64,000 bases of DNA from Euzebya pacifica (GTDB lineage Bacteria; Actinomycetota; Nitriliruptoria; Euzebyales; Euzebyaceae). Positions 53,717 through 61,597 of the stretch are shown one piece after another. The DNA lies in the NCBI RefSeq assembly GCF_003344865.1, contig NZ_CP031165.1, forward strand, positions 1,493,910-1,557,909, in the 5' to 3' direction. Each line of letters opens with the position of its first letter. The stretch's first letter is position 1. The notes under the pieces are model-generated. The model saw only the letters and a program-made list of their open reading frames with translations. It searched no databases and had not been told where the DNA came from. The position numbers and the translations under genes are program-made.

Positions 53717-56700
53717 ATGGACGACCGGAGACGTTGTCCATGGCGCGCTGCGCCGGCCGCCAGCGTGACCCGCGCGGTCGTCGCCACAGCAGTCGCACTC
53801 GTCGTGGCCCTCGTCATCCCCGTCGATGCCAACCGAGCTAGCGCGCAGGGAAGCGATCCGTGGGGGAGCGGGCCCCATGCGTACCGCTTGGCCCTCACCG
53901 TGCAGCCGGCCGCCGACGGCCAGACGCTCCACGTCGTCGCCGGGATCGACTTCACGACCGCGTTCGCCCAGGCCGGTGCCGCAGGCGCCACGCTCGACCC
54001 CGAGTCCCTCGTCGTCCACGAGGTCGACGCCACCGGGACCATCCTGGACCCCGTGGTCGCGTTCCAGTTCGACCCGGGTCCCGGGTACGACGCCACGACC
54101 AACGCCGTGGGCGAGCTGGTCGTCGAGGTCGCCGCCCCCACGTCGGCGGCCGAGGACCGCAGGTACCTCGCCTACTTCGACACCCCGTCGGCCGGGGCGC
54201 CGGGGACGGCCGTCGCCGACCAGGTGGAGGTGGCCACCGCCGTGGTCGACGAGGGCCTGCCGGCCATGTCGATCACGACACGCACTGCAACGTGGTGGTA
54301 CCAGACCGAGGCGGGTGGTTTCTCCAGCCTCGTGGGCCCGACCGGGGCGGACTGGATCAGCTGGAGCACGGCGTCCGGCGCCTCGGGACAGTACCGGGGC
54401 ATCCCCAACCTGGTCTACCCGGCGGGGTGGTTCCACCCAGGCGCCACCGGTCACACCACGACGCTGGAGGTTGACGGTCCACTCCGCACGACCTTCGCGA
54501 CGACCAGCCCCGACGGGTTGTGGGCGATGCAGTGGGACGTCTTCCCGACACGCGCCGTCGGGACCGTCGTCGAGCACGACGCCAACTACTGGTTCCTCTA
54601 CGAAGGGACACCGGGCGGCGCCGTCGAGGCGGACTCGGACTTCTACGCCCTCAGCGACGGCGCGAGCAGTCCGCTGACGGGGTCCTTCAGCAGCGACATC
54701 GCCGCCCCCGAATGGGTGCAGTTCGGCGATCCCGTCGTGGACCGGTCGCTGTTCCTGATCCACCACGACGACGACGCTGCAACCGACTCCTACTACACCC
54801 TCGCGGACGAGATGACGGTCTTCGGGTTCGGGCGCAGCGGCCTGAGTCGTCACATGGGCGGCAACGACCGTCGGTTCACCGTGGGCATCCTCGACACCGC
54901 CGACCAGCAAGCCGCGGCGGCATCCATCGGCGCCCTCACCGCCGCCCCGACCGTGCTGGTCGGTCCGGGGCAGTCCTCCACCTCCACCGATGACACCCCA
55001 CCGGTCATCACCACGGGCCCGACGGCGGTCGCGACCGACGATCAGCTCGAGGTCAGCTGGGCCACCGACGAGTACGCCACCTCCGAGCTGTCCGTCGGCC
55101 TGTCGGCCGCCCTCGAGCTCGGCACGTCCACCACCCCCGGCCTCCACCAGTCACATGCCGTCACGGCGACGGGGCTTGCCTGCGAGACGACGTACCACTG
55201 GGCTGTCACGTCCACCGACGGCAGCGGGAACGCCGTCTCGAGTCCCACCCAGCAGACGACGACCGAGGCGTGCCCGGCGGGTCCGTCGCGTGTGGGTGGG
55301 GAGCTGGTGTTGTACGAGTTCGGGGTGGTCGGTGCTGGTGGTGGTGCGGGGGTGGTGCCGGATTCGGCTGGTGTGGGGGTGCCGTTGGATCTGGTGGTGG
55401 GGGAGGGTGTGGGTGTGTGGGGTGCGGGTGGGTTGGTGTTGTCGGGGTCCTCCTCTGGTGTGGTGGCCTCTGATGGTGGTGCGGTGAAGGTGGTTGATGC
55501 GGTCGGTGTCTCGGGTGCGGTGTCGGTGGAGGTGTGGGTGGATCCGGCTGATGTGACCCAGGGCGGGCCGGCGCGGATCGTTGAGGTGGGGTCGGGGCCG
55601 TTGGCGCGGAACGTGATGTTGGGGCAGGGGGCGTGGGGGAAGCTGCCGGATGCGGTGTTTGCTGGTCGGGTGCGGACGTCGTCGTCGGTGGCGGGGACGC
55701 CGACGTTGTTCTCTGCGGTGGGGTCGGCGTCGGTTGGGTTGTCGCATGTGGTGTTGACCCGTGATGGGTCGGGTGCGGTGTCGTTGTGGGTGGATGGGGT
55801 GCTGGAGGGGTCGGGCAACATTGGTGGGGTGTTGTCGAATTGGGATGGGGGGTTCCCGTTGGTGGTGGGCAACACCGCGGATGGGTCGCGGCCGTGGGCT
55901 GGGACGGTGTGCTTGGTGGCGGTGCACGATGTGGCGTTGTCGGCGGAGGACGTGGCGGCCAACCACCAGGCCGGCTGCCCCACCGCCGAGGCGACCAACG
56001 CCGACCCGGTGATCGATCCGGTGGGGGACCAGGTCAGCGCGCCCGGGGCCACGGTGTCGTTGGCGGTGACGGCGTCGGATCCCGACGGTGACGACCTGGC
56101 GTACGCCGCGGGCGGGCTTCCCCCCGGGCTCGGCATCGACGCGGTCACCGGACAGATCCAGGGCACCATCCAAGAGGACGCCGTGGTGGGCACGTCGTAC
56201 CCGGTGACGGTGACCGTCGACGACCAGCAGGGCGGCGTCGCACAGGTCTCGTTCGACTGGACGATCGACGATGCCCCGGCGGGTCCGTCGCGTGTGGGTG
56301 GGGAGCTGGTGTTGTACGAGTTCGGGGTGGTCGGTGCTGGTGGTGGTGCGGGGGTGGTGCCGGATTCGGCTGGTGTGGGGGTGCCGTTGGATCTGGTGGT
56401 GGGGGAGGGTGTGGGTGTGTGGGGTGCGGGTGGGTTGGTGTTGTCGGGGTCCTCCGTTGGTGTGGTGGCCTCTGATGGTGGGGCGGTGAAGGTGGTTGAT
56501 GCGGTCGGGGTCTCGGGTGCGGTGTCGGTGGAGGCGTGGGTGGATCCGGCTGATGTGACCCAGGACGGGCCGGCGCGGATCGTTGAGGTGGGGTCGGGGC
56601 CGTTGGCGCGGAACGTGATGTTGGGGCAGGGGGCGTGGGGGAAACTGCCGGATGCGGTGTTTGCTGGTCGGGTTCGGACGTCGTCGTCGGTGGCGGGGAC

Positions 56701-59590
56701 GCCGACGTTGTTCTCTGCGGTGGGGTCGGCGTCGGTTGGGTTGTCGCATGTGGTGTTGACCCGTGATGGGTCGGGTGTGGTGTCGTTGTGGGTGGATGGG
56801 GTGCTGGAGGGGTCGGGCAGCCTTGGTGGGGTGTTGTCGAACTGGGATGGGGGGTTCCCGTTGGTGGTGGGCAACACCGCGGATGGGTCGCGGCCGTGGG
56901 CCGGGACGGTGTGCTTGGTGGCGGTGCACGATGTGGCGTTGTCGGCGGAGGACGTGGCGGCCAACCACCAGGCCGGCTGCCCCACCACACCCCCCGGTCC
57001 GAACGACCCACCGACCACGGCCGACGATGCGTACGCGGTGGCCGAGGACGATCAGCTGGTCGTCACGGCCCCGGGTGTGCTGGCCAACGACGCCGACCCG
57101 GACCTCGACCCGCTGACCGCCCAGCTCGCCACCGACGCCGGCGAGGGCACGCTGACGCTGCAGGACGACGGCTCGTTCACCTATGACCCGGACCCGAACT
57201 TCTTCGGGACCGACACCTTCACGTACCGGGCCACCGACGGCATCGCCCAATCGGCTGCAGCAACCGTGACGATCACCGTCGACCCGGTCGACGACGATCC
57301 CGTCGCGGTGGTCGACAGCTACGGCACCGCCCCCGACACCTCCCTGTCGATTGCGGCCCCCGGCGTGCTGGGCAACGACCACGATCCCGATGGGGAGCCG
57401 ATCGTCGCCGAGCTCCTCGTCGACGCCTCCGACGGCACCCTCGCGCTGGCGTCGGACGGCTCGTTCGACTACGCACCCGACCCGGGCTTCCTGGGCACCG
57501 ACACGTTCACGTACCGAGCGACCGACGGCACCACGTCCTCGGCCCCGACGACGGTCACGATCGCCGTCGCCACCTCGAGCGAACCGCCACGCTTCGTCAC
57601 GGGCACCCTCGGGTTCACCCGGCAGGTGATCGCCACCGACGTCGACGAGACCCACATCGCCGTCGCAGCCGACTTCGACGCCGACGGTGCGCTCGACGTC
57701 GTGGCCACCGACTTCGTCGACGACCAGGTGCTGCTGCTGCGGGCCGACGGGACCGGCGGGTACATCCGGACGGTCCTCGACCCGGCGCTCGACGGTGCCT
57801 ATCCCGCCAACGTCGGTGACGTCGACGGCGATGGTGACTCCGACGCCCTGGCCGCCGGCTACGAGGCCGACACCTACGTCTGGTACGACAACGACGGCTC
57901 GGGTGCGTTCACGCGGCGGGTCATCGACGACAGCGCCGACGGCGCCCACTCGATCGTGGTCCACGACCTCGACGGTGACGGGGACAGCGACCTGCTCGCC
58001 GCCAACCAGGATGCCGACACGATCACCTGGTACGACAACGACGGTGCGCAGCAGTACACCCTGCGCACGATCGACCCGGCCGCCAACGGGGCCAAGCGAG
58101 CCGAGGTCGGTGACATCGACGGGGACGGGGATCCCGATGTCGTCGCCGCGAGCTTCTTCGACGACACGATCGCCTGGCACGAGAACGACGGGACCGGTGG
58201 GTTCACGAAACGGGTGATCGACACCGACGCCAACGGCGCCTACTTCGCCATCGCCGGCGACGTGGACGGGGACGGACTGCTCGACGTCCTCTCGGCCAGC
58301 CAGAAGGACAACACGATCGCCTGGTACCGCAACGACGGAACGGGGGGCTGGACCAAGCAGGTGATCGACGGATCCGCGCTCGGTGCACGGACCGTGGAGG
58401 TCGCCGACGTCGACGGTGACGGTGACCTCGACGCGCTGTCGGCGGCGGCCGACGGCGACTCCCTCGCGTGGTACGAGAACGACGGCACGGGCCTGTTCAG
58501 CGCCGCACCGATCGACCTGACCGTCGACGGGGCCTACGGCCTCGTGGCGGTCGACATCGACGGGGACGGCGACATCGACGCGCTGTCGGCGGGCCGCGAC
58601 GACAACACGATCTCGGTGCACCTCCAGCGCCGCACGCACGGCGCCACCGTGGCCGCATCCGGCACGTTGTCCATCGGACCGGCAGTCCTCGCGGCGGCTG
58701 ACCCCGACACGCCGCCCTCGGGGTTGGTGTTCACCCTTGCCGAGCCCCCCACGGCGGGTGAGTTCCGTCGCGACGGGGTGGTGCTCGGGGCGGGCGAGTC
58801 ATTCACCCAGGCCGATGTCGACGGCGACCTCATCGCCTACGTCCGCGGCGGTGCCGGCTCCAGCGACGGGTTCGAGCTGTTGCTCTCCGACCTCGGGGCC
58901 AACCCCCCGCTCGCGACGACGTTCGACGTCGCGGTCGACGACGGCACCGATGTGGCGGTCCACCTGACGCTCGACGAGGGTGCAGGCACCGTCGCGGCCG
59001 ATGCCAGCGGGAGCGGCAACGACGGCACGCTGGTGGGCGGTGCGGTGTTCGACCCAAGGACTACCGATGGCAGCCCGTCGTCGGTCGACCTGAACGGATC
59101 GTCCAGCAGGATCGACCTGCCCGCCGTCGACCTGACCGGCGGTTCGGGGCTGACGCTCGCGCTGCGGTTCCGGGCCGACGACTTCGGTGTCTCCGACGCC
59201 CGACTCGTGTCGCAGGCAGCGGGCACGGCGGCCAACGACCACCTCGTCATGCTCAGCACGGTGAAGGCCGGAAGCGAGCACGTGTTGCGCGGCCGGGTAC
59301 GCATCGGTGGGATCACCCAGACCGTCGTCGCCAACGGCGGCCCCATCCAGCCGGGGACGTGGCACCACGCCGCGTTGACCCACGACGGCTCCACGGTCCG
59401 GCTGTTCCTGGACGGGGTCGAGGTCGGGGGCACCCTCCACCCGGGCGAGGTCGACACCGACCCGACCATCCCGTTCGCCGTCGGCGGGCAGCCGATGGGT
59501 CCGGGCCGGCACTTCGACGGGCTCGTCGACGACGTCCGGATGCTCAGACGAGCACTTGGCCCGACGGAGATGCTGGTGCTCGCCAGCTGA
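53717..59590 (+). CDS. Giant secreted multidomain protein with LamG, Ig-like and FG-GAP modules
   Basis: 1957 residues: signal peptide (1-~43); a unique N-terminal domain (to ~430); an Fn3-like domain (~435-520); a LamG-like module (520-756); a He_PIG Ig-like domain (757-853); a near-identical second LamG-like module (854-1090); two cadherin-like/Big_9 domains (~1094-1290, GVLANDADPD and GVLGNDHDPD); seven FG-GAP/VCBS repeats (~1293-1635, DVDGDGD calcium loops); a cadherin_3-like domain; and a C-terminal LamG domain (~1745-1957). No cell-wall anchor or transmembrane tail is seen, so it is probably released or held by carbohydrate. Role: adhesin or polysaccharide-binding (inference). GGAGGGG lies close to the ATG. 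Confidence 0.88.
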   Translation: MDDRRRCPWRAAPAASVTRAVVATAVALVVALVIPVDANRASAQGSDPWGSGPHAYRLALTVQPAADGQTLHVVAGIDFTTAFAQAGAAGATLDPESLVVHEVDATGTILDPVVAFQFDPGPGYDATTNAVGELVVEVAAPTSAAEDRRYLAYFDTPSAGAPGTAVADQVEVATAVVDEGLPAMSITTRTATWWYQTEAGGFSSLVGPTGADWISWSTASGASGQYRGIPNLVYPAGWFHPGATGHTTTLEVDGPLRTTFATTSPDGLWAMQWDVFPTRAVGTVVEHDANYWFLYEGTPGGAVEADSDFYALSDGASSPLTGSFSSDIAAPEWVQFGDPVVDRSLFLIHHDDDAATDSYYTLADEMTVFGFGRSGLSRHMGGNDRRFTVGILDTADQQAAAASIGALTAAPTVLVGPGQSSTSTDDTPPVITTGPTAVATDDQLEVSWATDEYATSELSVGLSAALELGTSTTPGLHQSHAVTATGLACETTYHWAVTSTDGSGNAVSSPTQQTTTEACPAGPSRVGGELVLYEFGVVGAGGGAGVVPDSAGVGVPLDLVVGEGVGVWGAGGLVLSGSSSGVVASDGGAVKVVDAVGVSGAVSVEVWVDPADVTQGGPARIVEVGSGPLARNVMLGQGAWGKLPDAVFAGRVRTSSSVAGTPTLFSAVGSASVGLSHVVLTRDGSGAVSLWVDGVLEGSGNIGGVLSNWDGGFPLVVGNTADGSRPWAGTVCLVAVHDVALSAEDVAANHQAGCPTAEATNADPVIDPVGDQVSAPGATVSLAVTASDPDGDDLAYAAGGLPPGLGIDAVTGQIQGTIQEDAVVGTSYPVTVTVDDQQGGVAQVSFDWTIDDAPAGPSRVGGELVLYEFGVVGAGGGAGVVPDSAGVGVPLDLVVGEGVGVWGAGGLVLSGSSVGVVASDGGAVKVVDAVGVSGAVSVEAWVDPADVTQDGPARIVEVGSGPLARNVMLGQGAWGKLPDAVFAGRVRTSSSVAGTPTLFSAVGSASVGLSHVVLTRDGSGVVSLWVDGVLEGSGSLGGVLSNWDGGFPLVVGNTADGSRPWAGTVCLVAVHDVALSAEDVAANHQAGCPTTPPGPNDPPTTADDAYAVAEDDQLVVTAPGVLANDADPDLDPLTAQLATDAGEGTLTLQDDGSFTYDPDPNFFGTDTFTYRATDGIAQSAAATVTITVDPVDDDPVAVVDSYGTAPDTSLSIAAPGVLGNDHDPDGEPIVAELLVDASDGTLALASDGSFDYAPDPGFLGTDTFTYRATDGTTSSAPTTVTIAVATSSEPPRFVTGTLGFTRQVIATDVDETHIAVAADFDADGALDVVATDFVDDQVLLLRADGTGGYIRTVLDPALDGAYPANVGDVDGDGDSDALAAGYEADTYVWYDNDGSGAFTRRVIDDSADGAHSIVVHDLDGDGDSDLLAANQDADTITWYDNDGAQQYTLRTIDPAANGAKRAEVGDIDGDGDPDVVAASFFDDTIAWHENDGTGGFTKRVIDTDANGAYFAIAGDVDGDGLLDVLSASQKDNTIAWYRNDGTGGWTKQVIDGSALGARTVEVADVDGDGDLDALSAAADGDSLAWYENDGTGLFSAAPIDLTVDGAYGLVAVDIDGDGDIDALSAGRDDNTISVHLQRRTHGATVAASGTLSIGPAVLAAADPDTPPSGLVFTLAEPPTAGEFRRDGVVLGAGESFTQADVDGDLIAYVRGGAGSSDGFELLLSDLGANPPLATTFDVAVDDGTDVAVHLTLDEGAGTVAADASGSGNDGTLVGGAVFDPRTTDGSPSSVDLNGSSSRIDLPAVDLTGGSGLTLALRFRADDFGVSDARLVSQAAGTAANDHLVMLSTVKAGSEHVLRGRVRIGGITQTVVANGGPIQPGTWHHAALTHDGSTVRLFLDGVEVGGTLHPGEVDTDPTIPFAVGGQPMGPGRHFDGLVDDVRMLRRALGPTEMLVLAS
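55274..55984 (+). repeat. Duplicated LamG-like module, copy A
   Basis: 711 bp in frame, matching copy B at +1002 bp without indels and with about 13 differences counted by eye. Third positions are G/T-rich and the strand is strongly G-skewed, unlike the flanks. Confidence 0.9.
56276..56986 (+). repeat. Duplicated LamG-like module, copy B
   Basis: Copy B of the 711-bp module (see copy A). The 291 bp between the copies have the usual C-ending codons of the genome. Confidence 0.9.
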
Positions 59591-59607
59591 GGGGCGGCTT
59601 CCGGGCG

Positions 59608-60759
59608 TCAGCCGACCCACGGCGGGACCGCTGCCCGGACCGCGTCCTGGAGCTCTTGCACCCGGGGCTCGGCGGTCGTGAGGAGGCCGTCGGCCTGCAG
59701 CCTGCGGGCGAGGTCGAGGTGGGGCAGGCCGAGCTTGCCGGCCATGAGGAGTGCGTGGTCACCGGGGTGGTCCGCCAAGTGGTTGCCGACGGACCGGAGG
59801 CCCCGCAGGTAGACGACGTCCTTCAGCGGGGAACCGGGCACGGTCAGGTCAGCCATGCCGCGCTTGGACCGGATGGCGATCGGGAACGCGGTGGCAGGGT
59901 CGACGTGGTCGGTCAGCCGCCCCATGACGTCGGCCAGACCGCCCCGCAGCGCGGCGTCGGCCGCGAGGACGCGTAGCGCGAACGTGCGCAGGCGCTTCGG
60001 TCGTGGGTCGACCTGCGCCTCGTGGTGGGTGGCCAGCCCCTCCTCCGTCTCGAGGTAACCGGGCAGGCCGCGGGCAAGCATCTGGAGGGGTTGGCGCGAC
60101 CCCTCGTCGGCCCGGAGCACGTGGGTGCCGACCTCGTGGACGATCAGGCCGGGAAGCTGGGCAGCCGAGAAGGTGCTGTCCGCGCGGATCCGCACCTCCC
60201 TTGCGCTGGAGGCCACCGCCATCCGAGCGATCGACCGTTCCCGGACGATCGCGGTCCAGCCGCGTACGCCCATCCACGCGAGGACCCGATCGACGAGGTC
60301 GGCCAGGGCCGTGGCGTCGATCGCCGTGGCTCGCTCCTTCTCGTCGGTCGGGTCATCGGTCGGGTCGTCTGCCGCAGGAGTCGCCAGCACGTCCTCGGCG
60401 TGGGCAACCAGGTCCGGAGTCGGTGTGCCGTACTCGGCCTCACCGAAGGCGGTGATCGCGTCGGCACCGCGATCCGACAGGGCTCGCGCGAACCCCAGCG
60501 TGGTGTCGAGGGACTGCGTGACGAGGCTGAGGAACGGGGCGTCCTTGCCCTCCAGCTGCTCGGCCATCGCCGCCAGCCGTGCCACGTGATCCGGCGGGAC
60601 AGGGACGTACTCGGGCCGAACCGCCTCGGTCGCAGAGTCCAGCGCGGCCGCACGGATCCGGCCGAGGTTGGTCGGGGTCTGGTGTCTCGACAGCTCAACC
60701 TCGTCGGTCGTTGCCCACAGCCGCGCCGTCCACGCGTTCACGGCAGTCAGGTCGGTCAT
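59608..60759 (-). CDS. DUF1704 / MATCAP-like HExxxH metallopeptidase
   Basis: 383 residues. VHEVGTHVLRADEG gives HExxxH (H208, E209, H213), and the downstream TEEGLATHHE provides the glutamate (QEGLA motif variant). This is the DUF1704 family, annotated in bacteria as flavohemoglobin expression-modulating QEGLA protein and related to the eukaryotic tubulin carboxypeptidase MATCAP. Such enzymes cleave C-terminal residues; the bacterial target is unknown. The ATG at 60759 lacks a Shine-Dalgarno. It is convergent with the giant gene, with 17 bp between stops. Confidence 0.85.
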   Translation of the reverse strand: MTDLTAVNAWTARLWATTDEVELSRHQTPTNLGRIRAAALDSATEAVRPEYVPVPPDHVARLAAMAEQLEGKDAPFLSLVTQSLDTTLGFARALSDRGADAITAFGEAEYGTPTPDLVAHAEDVLATPAADDPTDDPTDEKERATAIDATALADLVDRVLAWMGVRGWTAIVRERSIARMAVASSAREVRIRADSTFSAAQLPGLIVHEVGTHVLRADEGSRQPLQMLARGLPGYLETEEGLATHHEAQVDPRPKRLRTFALRVLAADAALRGGLADVMGRLTDHVDPATAFPIAIRSKRGMADLTVPGSPLKDVVYLRGLRSVGNHLADHPGDHALLMAGKLGLPHLDLARRLQADGLLTTAEPRVQELQDAVRAAVPPWVG

Positions 60760-60892
60760 GGTGCGAGCATGCCCGCTCAGCTGGTCGGTAGCTCGGTCAC
60801 CCGCGAGGTCACGTCACCCGCAGCCCGCCCCGTGTCGGCTCAGTCGACCCTGCTGCGACTCAGGCGACACGCCTCCGGGGGCTGGAACGCGG

Positions 60893-60920
60893 ACGACCCG
60901 TGGACTGGTCCACGGGTCGT
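60893..60920 (-). terminator. Terminator after the BON-domain gene
   Basis: A 28-bp palindrome with 13-base arms (ACGACCCGTGGAC / GTCCACGGGTCGT), 20 bases downstream of the BON gene stop. Confidence 0.75.
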
Positions 60921-60939
60921 CGGGGGTCTGCAGGTCGGG

Positions 60940-61368
60940 TCAGCTGGTCATGTTGGGGGCCGGCTGGTCGCTGGCGTGCAGGTAGCTGGCCACGGCGTCG
61001 ACGCCGGTCACGTTGCTGACCTCGTTGACCAGGCGGTCGCGTCGGTCGGCGTCGTCGACGGTGCCACGGAGGCTCACGGAACCCTCGTGGGCGTCGACGT
61101 TGATGACCAGGTCGCTGAAGTCATCACGGCCGAGCACCTCGGTGCGGACCTTGTCGACGAGCTCCCTGTCCGAGCCCGGGGCCGTCTCGGTCACCGAGCG
61201 GGTGGCCTCGATGGCCTGGCCGGCCAGCTTCTGGGCCTGCGGGCTGTCGGCCAGCTCGCGGGCACGCTGCTGGGCATCGCGGCGACGGGTCTCGCCGTTG
61301 TTGGGGTCGAGCAGGTACATGATCGCGGCACCGGTTGCGGCACCTAGGGCGAAGGTCAGCTTGCGCAT
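60940..61368 (-). CDS. BON-domain protein with N-terminal membrane helix
   Basis: 142 residues: a glycine-rich hydrophobic N-terminus (KLTFALGAATGAAIMYLLDP), a short charged segment, then a BON domain (DRELVDKVRTEVLGRDDFSD through GSVSLRGTVDDADRRDRLV). BON domains bind phospholipid and occur in osmotic-shock proteins such as OsmY. ATG 61368 has GAGGAGC eight bases upstream; the open frame extends further but without conservation. It is divergent from ppdK. Confidence 0.85.
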   Translation of the reverse strand: MRKLTFALGAATGAAIMYLLDPNNGETRRRDAQQRARELADSPQAQKLAGQAIEATRSVTETAPGSDRELVDKVRTEVLGRDDFSDLVINVDAHEGSVSLRGTVDDADRRDRLVNEVSNVTGVDAVASYLHASDQPAPNMTS

Positions 61369-61597
61369 CCTCGTCAGCTCCTCTGGATCGGGGGTAGGTA
61401 TGAGAAGACCTTTACCCACGCGCGCCGACCCCAAGCGTGTCCACCCGTTCCCGGTGACGTTCCGGGACCTTGGTCGACCGGGGCGGGGCCCTTCGGCCTG
61501 CCTCCCGACCTGCCCGGGCGGCCATGGTGACCGCAGGCCCTGCGTCCGCAGGGCAGCCGTCGATCGGGTGGACATCCGCCCGGGGAGCAGCGTTCAC

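Noticed and set aside
55274-56986. Repeats as a CRISPR or diversity-generating element
   Set aside because: Repeats are long, in frame and coding; no short regular repeats with spacers, no cas genes and no reverse transcriptase.
55151-58639. 1162-codon open frame antisense to the giant gene
   Set aside because: It mirrors the codon-position bias of the sense gene, is rich in Arg/His/Pro, and shows no domain or ribosome-binding site.
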